Shown here piece after piece: positions 6,846-14,491 of a stretch of 17,720 nt of DNA. The translations under genes and the position numbers were made by a program. The DNA comes from Chitinophagaceae bacterium UBA3430. Lineage in GTDB: Bacteria; Bacteroidota; Bacteroidia; Chitinophagales; Chitinophagaceae. Position 1 is the stretch's first letter. Each line of letters starts with the position of its first letter. Below the pieces are notes generated by a model. That model made no database searches, was not told the DNA's origin, and saw only the letters and a list, made by a program, of their open reading frames with translations. The stretch lies in the NCBI GenBank assembly GCA_002378975.1, contig DFST01000169.1, positions 8,785 through 26,504 on the forward strand, written 5' to 3'.

Positions 6846-9263
6846 TTACTGCGATATTCGGATGGGAACGATCAATTTGAAATAGATATTACGTCCGGGA
6901 TTGAATACGCCGGCCCGACCGTTCACTGAATTTTCGTCGGTGTACTTAAGCCGACTCAAATGGCTTTGCCAAGCTACATCGAACAAATTGGTAATACCCG
7001 CATGCCAGCTAAACGTCCACTGATTCTTTTTATTCACCACGTCGGAGCCAATGCCCCAATTGACCAAGGTGTAACCGCTGGTAGCCGTTTCCGTATCGAA
7101 CCCACTAAAAAATTGACGTTGCGCCGCATTTACATCGATCTCCAACTTGCTGTACAAACGACGAAGATGCGATCCCCATTTTTTTGCATCGGCCCGGAAT
7201 TCGGAACGCCAACGAGGCGACGGAATCAGGGGTAGTCGATCGCTGCCGGGCTTGGTAAGATCGATCAAACGATCGAAACGACCTTGCACCCACGAGAAAC
7301 TATTTTGCCAATGCAACCAGTCCAGTGGATGCGGATGCAGATCAAAAACCAGCTCCAATCCGCTCAATCGAGCGTTCCCTTGTTCAAATTGAAAAGCCTG
7401 CAAGAGTTCGCCATCCACATCGACCAACGAATCCAATCCGTTCGAGCCTTGTAGTTTTTGATAAAAAATGAAGTCGTTGATGTTGTTGTGAAAAGCCGAT
7501 AGTCCGATCTGTAGGTGATCGTAACTCAGCTCAAATCCAAGATCGTACTGCCAGCTTCGTTCTGACCGCAAGGAGGAAGTCCCATACTCATACCGATTCG
7601 TACCCTCATGCGTACCGTTGCTTGCCAACTCCGCGATCGTGGGTGCTCGGAATCCACGAGCTACATTGAATTTCAAGGTCAGCGCCGAATCCAACTCCCA
7701 ACTATATCCCACACTGGCCGATACGTTCGTGAAATTTTTTTTCTGAGCGACAAATTTTTGCTCCGTTCCTTCGAAGGCCTCATCACTTACGAGATGGCGG
7801 TAATCGTATCGAAGGCCGCCACTCAGGGTTCCGCGCTTAAAGTATCGTTGGGTGTGCGCAAACACCCCCAGATCGAATAATCGATAAGCGGGGATCAACA
7901 ATTCTTCGCCGAGGTTCGTATTTGTTTGGTGCATACCGTTGGCACCGATGGTCGTATGCCACTCCTTCATGGTGGGCAGTTTCCAATGCAAGGTGTAATT
8001 CAAGGTATTTAGATCGAAATACAGCTCTTTCTCCTCGGGGTCTTCCGGATTTCCGAATTCGATGCGCTGATTACGCTGCCAGGCCAAATTGGCTTTCAAT
8101 TGACTACCCCCTACTGTCCACTGATTATCAGACACCAACCGATCGTGGATCACTTGTTGGTTGGGTATCCAGGGCTTTCTTCCCCGTAGGTCCGCATTAG
8201 TGGCTATCCGTTCCAGGGGTGAACCGGCAAATAGCAGAAATTTTCCGGTCGCATCATCCCGATCCCCTTCAATGAGTCCCGGTTCTTGTTGAAACCGACT
8301 AAAGCTCAGATGACTAAATCCACGCACGCGGTTAATGCCGATCTGTGCCCCCAGATTCCGTTCGGAGAAACGAGAATTCAGCACTCGGCCGTCCAACCGA
8401 TTGGAATAATCATGAGCCGACTTATAGGTTGCATAGCCGCCCCAATTGAATCCTTTTTGTTGACCGGCTAAGCGCAGATTGGAATGCAAGAGTCCGCTGT
8501 TTGATTGAAATCCATTCAACCACTGTCCCTGGATCGTACCCGCTGGAGGCATTACTTGAGTTAAAAACTGCACCACTCCGGCCATCGCATCGCTTCCATA
8601 CATCAAGGAAGCCGGGCCTTTCACCACCTCGATCCCATTTACACTGGCCTCGTCGATTTCAATGCCGTGTTCATCGCCCCATTGCTGACCTTCCTGACGA
8701 ACGCCATCCTGCATCACTACAATCCGATTGGCACCCAAACCACGAATGATGGGCTTCGAGATAGCTGGGCCAGTACTCACGGCCGATATACCCGGCAAGG
8801 CGGTCATCGCATCTACAATGTTGGTCGCAGCCGATTGCATTAAAGATTGACGTTGTAGGGTCGATACGGCGACCGGTGTTTTCCGAATGGTTGTGGCTGT
8901 TCCCACACCCGTAATGATCACACCGGCATTCTCGGTCACATTGGGATTCAATCGAAAATCCCAACCCAGATCTGCTTTTAACTCAAAATGCTCCACTCGA
9001 ACGGAAAATCCCAATGCACTCAGCTCCAGCACATGGTGACCGGCAGGCACCTGCCCCAACACAAATTGACCTTTTTCATTGGTGATCGTCTGACGGCTGA
9101 TATCCGGCAAGCGGATCAATGCCCCCGCTATGGGCTCTCCACTGATGGCATCTACCACTGAGCCTGTGATCCGATAACCCGACTGGACGGCAGCAGCCTC
9201 TTGGAAAAAGGTAAAAAAGCCAATAATAAGTGATGCAGTGAAAGGAAGAATGGTCCGGCGCAT
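6846..9263 (-). CDS. TonB-dependent outer-membrane receptor, ZnuD-like plug signature
   Basis: An 805-residue outer-membrane receptor for energy-dependent uptake. Domains in order: signal peptide (about 1-25, ending QEAAA); carboxypeptidase-like regulatory domain (28-97) typical of Bacteroidota receptors; plug (about 120-235) with RGLGANRIVVMQDG at 174-187, the GDEHGIEID segment at 196-204 and GPASLMYGSDAMAGVV at 216-231; then a large beta-barrel to the C-terminus. The combination 'RGLG.NR....DG....DEH/DH..-ID' recalls ZnuD-type metal receptors, so a metal such as zinc or copper is plausible but not shown. Start: an in-frame TTG at 9296 would extend the protein by 11 residues, but the promoter -7 box is at 9280-9287, so ATG 9263 is preferred and gives a good signal peptide. 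It is not a SusC/RagA-type nutrient receptor by size, and no SusD partner is present. Confidence 0.92.
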   Translation of the reverse strand: MRRTILPFTASLIIGFFTFFQEAAAVQSGYRITGSVVDAISGEPIAGALIRLPDISRQTITNEKGQFVLGQVPAGHHVLELSALGFSVRVEHFELKADLGWDFRLNPNVTENAGVIITGVGTATTIRKTPVAVSTLQRQSLMQSAATNIVDAMTALPGISAVSTGPAISKPIIRGLGANRIVVMQDGVRQEGQQWGDEHGIEIDEASVNGIEVVKGPASLMYGSDAMAGVVQFLTQVMPPAGTIQGQWLNGFQSNSGLLHSNLRLAGQQKGFNWGGYATYKSAHDYSNRLDGRVLNSRFSERNLGAQIGINRVRGFSHLSFSRFQQEPGLIEGDRDDATGKFLLFAGSPLERIATNADLRGRKPWIPNQQVIHDRLVSDNQWTVGGSQLKANLAWQRNQRIEFGNPEDPEEKELYFDLNTLNYTLHWKLPTMKEWHTTIGANGMHQTNTNLGEELLIPAYRLFDLGVFAHTQRYFKRGTLSGGLRYDYRHLVSDEAFEGTEQKFVAQKKNFTNVSASVGYSWELDSALTLKFNVARGFRAPTIAELASNGTHEGTNRYEYGTSSLRSERSWQYDLGFELSYDHLQIGLSAFHNNINDFIFYQKLQGSNGLDSLVDVDGELLQAFQFEQGNARLSGLELVFDLHPHPLDWLHWQNSFSWVQGRFDRLIDLTKPGSDRLPLIPSPRWRSEFRADAKKWGSHLRRLYSKLEIDVNAAQRQFFSGFDTETATSGYTLVNWGIGSDVVNKKNQWTFSWHAGITNLFDVAWQSHLSRLKYTDENSVNGRAGVFNPGRNIYFKLIVPIRISQ

Positions 9264-9266
9264 ATT

Positions 9267-9306
9267 TGAAACTTTGTTGCAAATATATAATTGCAACGAT
9301 GTTTCA
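9267..9306. repeat. 40-bp interrupted palindrome over the TonB receptor promoter (candidate operator)
   Basis: On the + strand: TGAAAC (9267-9272), 3 bases, GTTGCAA (9276-9282), an 8-base AT centre (9283-9290), TTGCAAC (9291-9297), 3 bases, GTTTCA (9301-9306). Both inner 7-bp and outer 6-bp arms are perfect inverted repeats with equal spacing. The structure covers the -7 box (9280-9287) and the spacer, and ends right beside the TTTG element and the start codon. That geometry suits a dimeric repressor that blocks RNA polymerase. A metal-responsive Fur/Zur-family repressor is one candidate given the receptor type, but the regulator is not in the window. As a terminator it is poor for the - strand, because no T-run follows the stem. 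Confidence 0.65.
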
Positions 9307-9310
9307 CAAA
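9280..9310 (-). promoter_or_regulatory. Promoter of the TonB receptor gene
   Basis: Read on the - strand, TTTG (plus 9307-9310) is followed by 19 bases and TATATTTG (plus 9280-9287), an exact match to the Bacteroidota consensus TTTG-N19-TAnnTTTG. The start codon at 9263 lies 16 bases beyond the -7 box, leaving a 5' leader of about 10-14 bases. The upstream element begins 5 bases after the stop codon of the cytochrome lipoprotein gene, so the receptor has its own promoter rather than being a simple extension of that operon. Confidence 0.75.
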
Positions 9311-9315
9311 TTTTT

Positions 9316-9888
9316 TTAATCTGAGATCCGATGCCCGGCCATCACCCAATCGCTGATCCGTTGTTTATCGAGGGTGGTGAGCTGCCCACCCTGCGGCATA
9401 AAAGTTGGTGTTCCATTGACACAGCGGACCTGGATCCGGTCCCAACCAGATACGATGCTGGCATCTGTATCAAAATTCTTGTTGCCGCTATTGCCTGCGT
9501 TCAGGTGGCAGGGTCCGCAATAACCGGCTACGATCTGTTTGACCTGGGCATATTTGGGACCATAATTGACGATGGAGATCTGGGCTGTATCCAAACAGCC
9601 TCGGTTGTTCCGGACAGTCAACACGTAATTACCGGGTGCCAGGTTGTTAAACAAGGCCGTTGACTGAAAGGCCCCATTGTTCAGTTTGTAACTAACGCTG
9701 TCGCCAGCCGGATTGAAGACGGTAATGGAACCGTTGTTACTGGCACCAATGGCCGGTGTGGTCGCGTAAACGATATCGATCTGAACACCCGTACAGGGAT
9801 TGGGCGGTGCATCTCCGGTACAGGAAACACCAACCACCACAAGTGATAAGAGCGTAAGTGAAAGAAAGCGAAATATGCTTGTGTTCAT
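9316..9888 (-). CDS. Lipoprotein with SprB-like beta domain and c-type cytochrome domain
   Basis: A 190-residue protein. The N-terminus is a hydrophobic signal followed by GVSC, with C23 as the probable lipidated cysteine; the -3 position is glycine, so the lipobox is loose. Residues about 38-107 (NGSITVFNPAGDSVSYKLNN ... LAPGNYVLTVRNNRGC) resemble the SprB-repeat/Ig-like beta modules found in Bacteroidota surface proteins. Residues about 112-190 form a small class I cytochrome c-like domain: CGPCH with C124, C127 and H128 for haem attachment, and M164 in 'FMPQGG' as the expected sixth ligand. It is the last gene of the DUF1800-DUF1501 operon, 8 bases after the DUF1501 stop. It should sit in the outer membrane or periplasm and may pass electrons, but its partner is unknown. 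Confidence 0.82.
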   Translation of the reverse strand: MNTSIFRFLSLTLLSLVVVGVSCTGDAPPNPCTGVQIDIVYATTPAIGASNNGSITVFNPAGDSVSYKLNNGAFQSTALFNNLAPGNYVLTVRNNRGCLDTAQISIVNYGPKYAQVKQIVAGYCGPCHLNAGNSGNKNFDTDASIVSGWDRIQVRCVNGTPTFMPQGGQLTTLDKQRISDWVMAGHRISD

Positions 9889-9896
9889 GGAATGGT

Positions 9897-11492
9897 TTAA
9901 CGGACTTTGAGCATAGCGCGCACATGTTGAGTCACGCCGTTTTGGAAACGAGCATAATACACACCCGGTGGTAACGGCTCACTATCGAATGGAATCGTAT
10001 AGGTGCCTGCTGCATATTCCTTATCGACCAGATTCATCAACACCCGACCCAGCGTATCCATGATCTGAATGAGTGTATGACCACCGGCCGTTCGGAACTT
10101 AATGGTAGTACTTGTTTGGAATGGATTTGGGTAATTGGTGATCATAACCTCCACCGGTGAAGGAGCAGGTGGCACCACCCCACTGCACACCCCCGCCTTG
10201 ATCAGCGGTAAACTTTGCAATTGGCTGTTGACATTGGGCGGGAATAGGGAATCGACCACGGTCTTATCCAAGCAAAACCATTTTTCCAGCAGGGTAGAAT
10301 AGATGCTGCGGAAATCGTACTGCATGGGGATGTTGTCATTCACCGTAGCGGTTGTCGGCAATGTAGGATTGACGCCCAGCATACCGGCTTCGACGGATTT
10401 GCCAAAGAGGAACATGGGTGCGGCAGCTCCATGGTCCGTACCGGAACTGGAGTTTGATTTGATCCGCCGACCGAATTCACTGAAGGTCATTCCAACGACT
10501 CGATCTTCAATGCCCAAGAATTTGAGGTCTTCCTGAAACGCCCGGATGGCATCCGACACGCGTTGTAGCAACGTAGCATGCGATCCGGTGGTTGTATCGG
10601 CGGCATTGACTTGTACCGAGTGCGTATCGAATCCACCAAAGCTCACCATGTACACGCGGGTCTTCAGTCCGCCCTTCACCAAGCGAGCAACGATCTTGAG
10701 CTGATCGGCTAGGGAGTTGTTGGTTGGGTAGGTATACTGGGAGGTGACATTGTTTGCTGCAGTGCGAACCGAATTCGCGTACCCTTGTGTTTGTTGGTTG
10801 ACCTGACGAATGAATTTCAGCTCCTTGCCGGCCGGGGTATTGGGAACCGGATCGGTGGTGCCATTTACGAGGTTGTAAAAACTCGTGGGATTGGTAATGC
10901 TCATACCCATGTTCACGCTCGGCCCTTGCAGGGTGAGTGACGTGGTAGAACCGATCTGAATGGCCAGCGGATCGGGCATGTCGGTATTGGGATAACCAAT
11001 CGGGAAATCCGGATATTCATAATTCAAATAACGCCCGGCCCAGCCTGTATAGACCTCTTGGTTGCTGTTAGAAGCACTCATCCATATATCGGTGGCACGG
11101 AAATGCGAAAAATTGGGTTGCGGATAACCAACGGCCTGGATCAATTTGGCCTTCCCGTCTGAAAATAATCCTTGCAACCCCGTCATGGAAGGGTGCAGCC
11201 CTGTACCCGTTACTCCGGAGATTGGAAGCACTCGATTCTCCGGAATCGCTACGTTGGTGCGGGCATTGTAATACTTGGAGTAATCGGCCACCGGAATGAC
11301 CATGTTCAATCCATCGTTACCACCCGACAACTGCACGATCACCAGTACGTGATCAGTGAGTGTATTGCCTCGCATCAGTGCTTGTACCAATGGCGACTGA
11401 CTATTGAAGGCCTTGATCGAGTAGCCATTGATCAGGTCGGGCAGCATTGCAGCCGCCGGGATCGAGCCGTATAAAAAGTCTTTTCGTTTCAT
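9897..11492 (-). CDS. DUF1501 protein with T9SS C-terminal sorting domain
   Basis: A 531-residue member of the DUF1501 family (alkaline phosphatase/sulfatase-like fold). Visible family motifs are VIVQLSGGNDGLN (51-63), HFRATDIW (130-137), GGFDTH (286-291) and GTDHG (351-355); the Asp/His residues are placed as in metal sites of that superfamily, but no activity is proven for the family. A proline-rich linker (about 440-448) leads to a type A T9SS sorting domain (449-531) starting at NYPNPF (453-458) and ending HVRAMLKVR. This predicts export across the outer membrane and attachment to the surface or release. The N-terminus MKRKDFLYG resembles the (R)RDFL start of DUF1501 proteins, with KRK in place of the Tat RR. 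The gene lies 20 bases after the DUF1800 stop. Confidence 0.9.
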   Translation of the reverse strand: MKRKDFLYGSIPAAAMLPDLINGYSIKAFNSQSPLVQALMRGNTLTDHVLVIVQLSGGNDGLNMVIPVADYSKYYNARTNVAIPENRVLPISGVTGTGLHPSMTGLQGLFSDGKAKLIQAVGYPQPNFSHFRATDIWMSASNSNQEVYTGWAGRYLNYEYPDFPIGYPNTDMPDPLAIQIGSTTSLTLQGPSVNMGMSITNPTSFYNLVNGTTDPVPNTPAGKELKFIRQVNQQTQGYANSVRTAANNVTSQYTYPTNNSLADQLKIVARLVKGGLKTRVYMVSFGGFDTHSVQVNAADTTTGSHATLLQRVSDAIRAFQEDLKFLGIEDRVVGMTFSEFGRRIKSNSSSGTDHGAAAPMFLFGKSVEAGMLGVNPTLPTTATVNDNIPMQYDFRSIYSTLLEKWFCLDKTVVDSLFPPNVNSQLQSLPLIKAGVCSGVVPPAPSPVEVMITNYPNPFQTSTTIKFRTAGGHTLIQIMDTLGRVLMNLVDKEYAAGTYTIPFDSEPLPPGVYYARFQNGVTQHVRAMLKVR

Positions 11493-11512
11493 AAGTATCG
11501 GTTATCGAATGC

Positions 11513-13177
11513 TTAGATGAGTTGATATTCGGCCAGGTTGAACAGGTATTTGAACAGGTTCATCAACCGGGAATTGACGGTATTGAAATTCGCGGTGGTC
11601 GGATTGGCGGTATAAGCCATCCAGGCATTGGTCCAATAATAATCCCACTGTTGTCCCGTCAGCAAAATCTGTGTCTTGATCTGCGCTTTGCTGTTGACAG
11701 AGAGTGGATTGCGGAAGAACCGATCTACCGCTTCGTCGATCAGATCGTTCGGATTACCCGGATTCAGAAAGGTTTGCGCCAGGGCCACACAATCAAACTT
11801 CAACCGTATGCCGTTGACCAAATAACCGGTTGCGATCATGGTATCGGTGAACTGATTTCGTTTGGGCAATGAGTCGGCGTTGATCCAGATCTCATGAAAA
11901 AGCGGTTCTTGGTAATAGGCCGGCATGCCCGATACGTTGGGAGGATCGTTCAAGCTCATACCCATATTCGTCATCCAGTTGCTCATCAAATTCCACATGG
12001 AATAATTAGAGAGATAATCCGTAGCAGTCGGAAAGCTGGTATTCAACTCCCGGATAGAACCAATGACCTGATCGGCCGGGTTCTTGATGACGCAGCCCCG
12101 ATTGAGCACGTCGTAGAAATGCTGACTTTGGAAGAGAGCGGTCAACACCGGCTTCAGCTCGTAGTTGTTGTTTCTAAAGATGGTCGCCAATGGAGCGATC
12201 ACTTGTTGTTCGGTATTGTCATCGATCGTATAGTAAACAAACCATCGATATAATTTACGCACGATGAACTTGGCTACTTCCCCTTGCGAAAAAACCATAT
12301 TCAACAAATCGGCCAATTCCAGATCACCGGCCGTAGCACCGGTTCTTCCGGTGATCACCGTATTGTTGAAAAATGGAGAAAAGGTTTTGTTTGCTGTGCT
12401 GTGACGGCTGGCTGTAAAAATCGTTTGCCAAGTCGTGAAATTGATCTGCCAACCGGTCAATACTTTAGCTGCTTCTTTTACGTCCGCTTCTGTGTATTGC
12501 GAATCCGGGCCTTTGCCCAAGGTAAACAGTTCGAACAACTCGCGTGCATAATTCTCATCGGGTGCGGAGGCGTTGTTCAAATACCCATTCAAGTACCGAA
12601 GCATGGAAAGATCTTTGGTGATGTTGCGCACCAATTCCTTGTAATTCCCCAATGCGTACTGACGGATCAGCGCGTGCTGACGGTAGGTCCAGTTGCTGAC
12701 CCCAATATCGGTGATTTCATTTCCAAAATGGTCAACCAAAAAAAGCATCAATTTCTCCCGAATGCTTCGATCTTGGTTGATCATCACCCCCGTCCACCAC
12801 TTTTTGTAGGAGGCCCGACGCTGAGACTGAACGGTTCCATCGTTGTTGATGTCGTTGATCCAGGTGGTTCCTTGCAAAATATTGGCATCGGCGTTAACGC
12901 CCAGCGTGGTGGACGTGACGTATTCTTTGACGGGCGGGGCAGGATCCTGGGCGGTTGGGTTGAGTAATTCCTGCACGGCTTGGGACATGGACAAGTTCTT
13001 GAAATAATTCACGTCGGCGCGTTTAGCCCCAAACATGGTACGTTTCAAAAGGTGAACGACCTCTTGCTCCGTCCAGGGCCCCGTGTACGCATCGATCCCC
13101 GATAAAGTGCGAGGTGGCTGTGCAGTCGAAGTGGGAGCCGATCGGCGAGTGGCCGTAAAGAATTCTCTTCTGTCCAT
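11513..13177 (-). CDS. DUF1800 family protein
   Basis: A 554-residue DUF1800 protein, recognised by its N-terminal 'HLLKRTMFGAKRADV' helix (42-56), the segment MLRYLNGYLNNASAPDENYA (192-211) leading into RELFELFTLG (212-221), and 'VKEAAKVLTGWQ' (233-244), which are the most conserved stretches of the family. DUF1800 and DUF1501 genes are neighbours in many Bacteroidota and Proteobacteria, but the function is not established. The N-terminus MDRREFF looks like the beginning of a twin-arginine signal, yet no hydrophobic core follows (residues 8-40 are polar), so export by this route is doubtful. No T9SS tail is present; the protein ends LAEYQLI. It is the first gene of the three-gene operon. ATG 13177 is the only start giving the DRREFF sequence typical of the family. 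Confidence 0.9.
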   Translation of the reverse strand: MDRREFFTATRRSAPTSTAQPPRTLSGIDAYTGPWTEQEVVHLLKRTMFGAKRADVNYFKNLSMSQAVQELLNPTAQDPAPPVKEYVTSTTLGVNADANILQGTTWINDINNDGTVQSQRRASYKKWWTGVMINQDRSIREKLMLFLVDHFGNEITDIGVSNWTYRQHALIRQYALGNYKELVRNITKDLSMLRYLNGYLNNASAPDENYARELFELFTLGKGPDSQYTEADVKEAAKVLTGWQINFTTWQTIFTASRHSTANKTFSPFFNNTVITGRTGATAGDLELADLLNMVFSQGEVAKFIVRKLYRWFVYYTIDDNTEQQVIAPLATIFRNNNYELKPVLTALFQSQHFYDVLNRGCVIKNPADQVIGSIRELNTSFPTATDYLSNYSMWNLMSNWMTNMGMSLNDPPNVSGMPAYYQEPLFHEIWINADSLPKRNQFTDTMIATGYLVNGIRLKFDCVALAQTFLNPGNPNDLIDEAVDRFFRNPLSVNSKAQIKTQILLTGQQWDYYWTNAWMAYTANPTTANFNTVNSRLMNLFKYLFNLAEYQLI

Positions 13178-13208
13178 GGCAGTCGGATTAAATGAATTAC
13201 GTATGCAT

Positions 13209-13240
13209 TAAAAATAGCTAAAAAGAAAAGCCAAAAGCAA
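13209..13240 (-). promoter_or_regulatory. Weak candidate promoter for the DUF1800-DUF1501-cytochrome operon
   Basis: The 119-bp gap before the DUF1800 gene is very A/T-rich. On the - strand, TTG (plus 13238-13240) lies 21 bases upstream of TATTTTTA (plus 13209-13216), a one-mismatch version of TAnnTTTG. The position fits a promoter, but in such AT-rich sequence near-matches arise easily. Confidence 0.3.
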
Positions 13241-13251
13241 TAAATAAGAAG

Positions 13252-13278
13252 AAAAAACAGCTGAAATCCCTGTCTGTT
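13252..13278 (-). terminator. Weak candidate terminator after the thiolase gene
   Basis: Read on the - strand after the thiolase stop, AACAG (plus 13274-13278) pairs with CTGTT (plus 13256-13260) around a 13-base loop and runs into a T-rich tract (plus 13252-13257). A second small inverted repeat, TCGTA/TACGA (13278-13282 and 13287-13291), lies beside it. The stems are only 5 bp, so this is tentative; some terminator between thiolase and the DUF1800 operon would be expected. Confidence 0.3.
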
Positions 13279-13296
13279 CGTAATTCTACGAGATGG

Positions 13297-14472
13297 TCAA
13301 TACGACTCAAGGATACCGGCAATGCCCTGTCCGCCGCCCACACAAGCGGTCACCATTCCAAAACGTTTTCCTAAACGCTTGAGATCGTGGAGGTTCTGAA
13401 TAGTCAGTTTACAGCCGGTGCAACCCAACGGATGACCCAGGGCAATTGCCCCGCCGTTGATGTTAACTTTTTGTTCATCCAGGTTGGCTTCCCGGATGAC
13501 GGCCAGTGCCTGCGCCGCAAAGGCCTCATTCAGTTCGATCAGGTCGATCTGGTCCAGGACGAGTCCGGCTTGTTTCAGTGCAAGTGGAATCGCGGCTACC
13601 GGTCCGATCCCCATGATGCGCGGATGCACACCCGCTACGGAGCAAGCAACCAGTCGTCCCATCGGCGAGAGACTCAACTCCTTCATTTTTCGTTCGCTCA
13701 TGACAATCACAAATGCAGCACCATCTGAAGTTTGAGATGCATTGCCGGCCGTTACAGTACCCTGCGGGGCGAAAGCCGGTTTTAGTTTTGCCAAGGCTTC
13801 CAGGGAAGTGTCGGCACGGGGACCTTCATCGGTATCCACCAAAAAAGTTCTTGTTTGTTTTTTTCCTCGATCATCCAAATAAACTTCTTCAACGGGAATA
13901 GGTAAGATGCCCGATTTGAAATGACCCGCTTCGATGGCGGCCATTGCTTTTTGATGGGATCGAAATGAAAAGGCATCTTGATCAACGCGTGAAATTTTAT
14001 AGTCCTGTGCCACGGCCTCCGCGGTTAGTCCCATGTTCAAATAATAATCCGGTTCCGATTGGGCGATCTCGTAAGAAGGAACCGTCTTCCAGCCGGAGGT
14101 GGGTACTAAACTCATACTCTCCACCCCTCCTGCTACAATGATATCGGCCATGCCCGAACGGATCTTGGCGGTAGCAATGGCGATTGTTTCCAGACCGGAA
14201 GCGCAATAACGATTCACCGTCATGCCCGGCGTTTCAATGCCCAATGCACGGGCGGCGATGAGGCGTCCCACCTGTAAACCCTGCTCAGCTTCGGGTACAG
14301 CATTTCCAACGATTACGTCATCGACCGATTGTCCGGTAAGCCCGGGAACGGAACGCATCAATTCCCGGATCAAGGTAACGGCCAGATCATCGGGACGGGT
14401 GAATCGAAATCCCCCCTTTTTGGATTTGGCAACTGCCGTTCGGTAACCGGCAACGATGTAGGCTTCTTGCAT
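13297..14472 (-). CDS. Acetyl-CoA C-acyltransferase (thiolase, degradative type)
   Basis: A 391-residue thiolase of normal length. The nucleophile is C90 in NRYCASGLE, the second catalytic segment is NEAFA (315-319), the catalytic histidine is H347 in GGAIALGHPLG, and the acid/base cysteine is C377 in ACVGGGQG; all are present. Thiolases cleave 3-ketoacyl-CoA with CoA in the last step of fatty acid beta-oxidation, or run in reverse on acetyl-CoA. The sequence 'GHPLGCTG' and the FRFTRPDDL region suggest the FadA/FadI-like 3-ketoacyl-CoA group rather than PhaA, but chain-length preference cannot be read. It acts in the cytoplasm as a homotetramer or as part of a complex with FadB/FadJ, which is not in the window. 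It is transcribed alone from a promoter divergent to pyrD. Confidence 0.94.
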   Translation of the reverse strand: MQEAYIVAGYRTAVAKSKKGGFRFTRPDDLAVTLIRELMRSVPGLTGQSVDDVIVGNAVPEAEQGLQVGRLIAARALGIETPGMTVNRYCASGLETIAIATAKIRSGMADIIVAGGVESMSLVPTSGWKTVPSYEIAQSEPDYYLNMGLTAEAVAQDYKISRVDQDAFSFRSHQKAMAAIEAGHFKSGILPIPVEEVYLDDRGKKQTRTFLVDTDEGPRADTSLEALAKLKPAFAPQGTVTAGNASQTSDGAAFVIVMSERKMKELSLSPMGRLVACSVAGVHPRIMGIGPVAAIPLALKQAGLVLDQIDLIELNEAFAAQALAVIREANLDEQKVNINGGAIALGHPLGCTGCKLTIQNLHDLKRLGKRFGMVTACVGGGQGIAGILESY

Positions 14473-14491
14473 AAACGAATTGCTTCTGTAC

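Noticed and set aside
9264..9296. TTG start at 9296 adding 11 residues to the TonB receptor
   Set aside because: The extension would cover the -7 box (9280-9287), so it would not be in the transcript, and it would spoil the signal peptide.
9267..9317. Palindrome followed by a T7 run read as a + strand intrinsic terminator
   Set aside because: No + strand gene ends here; both flanking genes are on the - strand and the stem is AT-rich, so the operator reading fits better.
12284..12967. 227-codon open frame on the + strand opposite the DUF1800 gene
   Set aside because: No family features, no promoter box, and fully antisense to conserved DUF1800 motifs.
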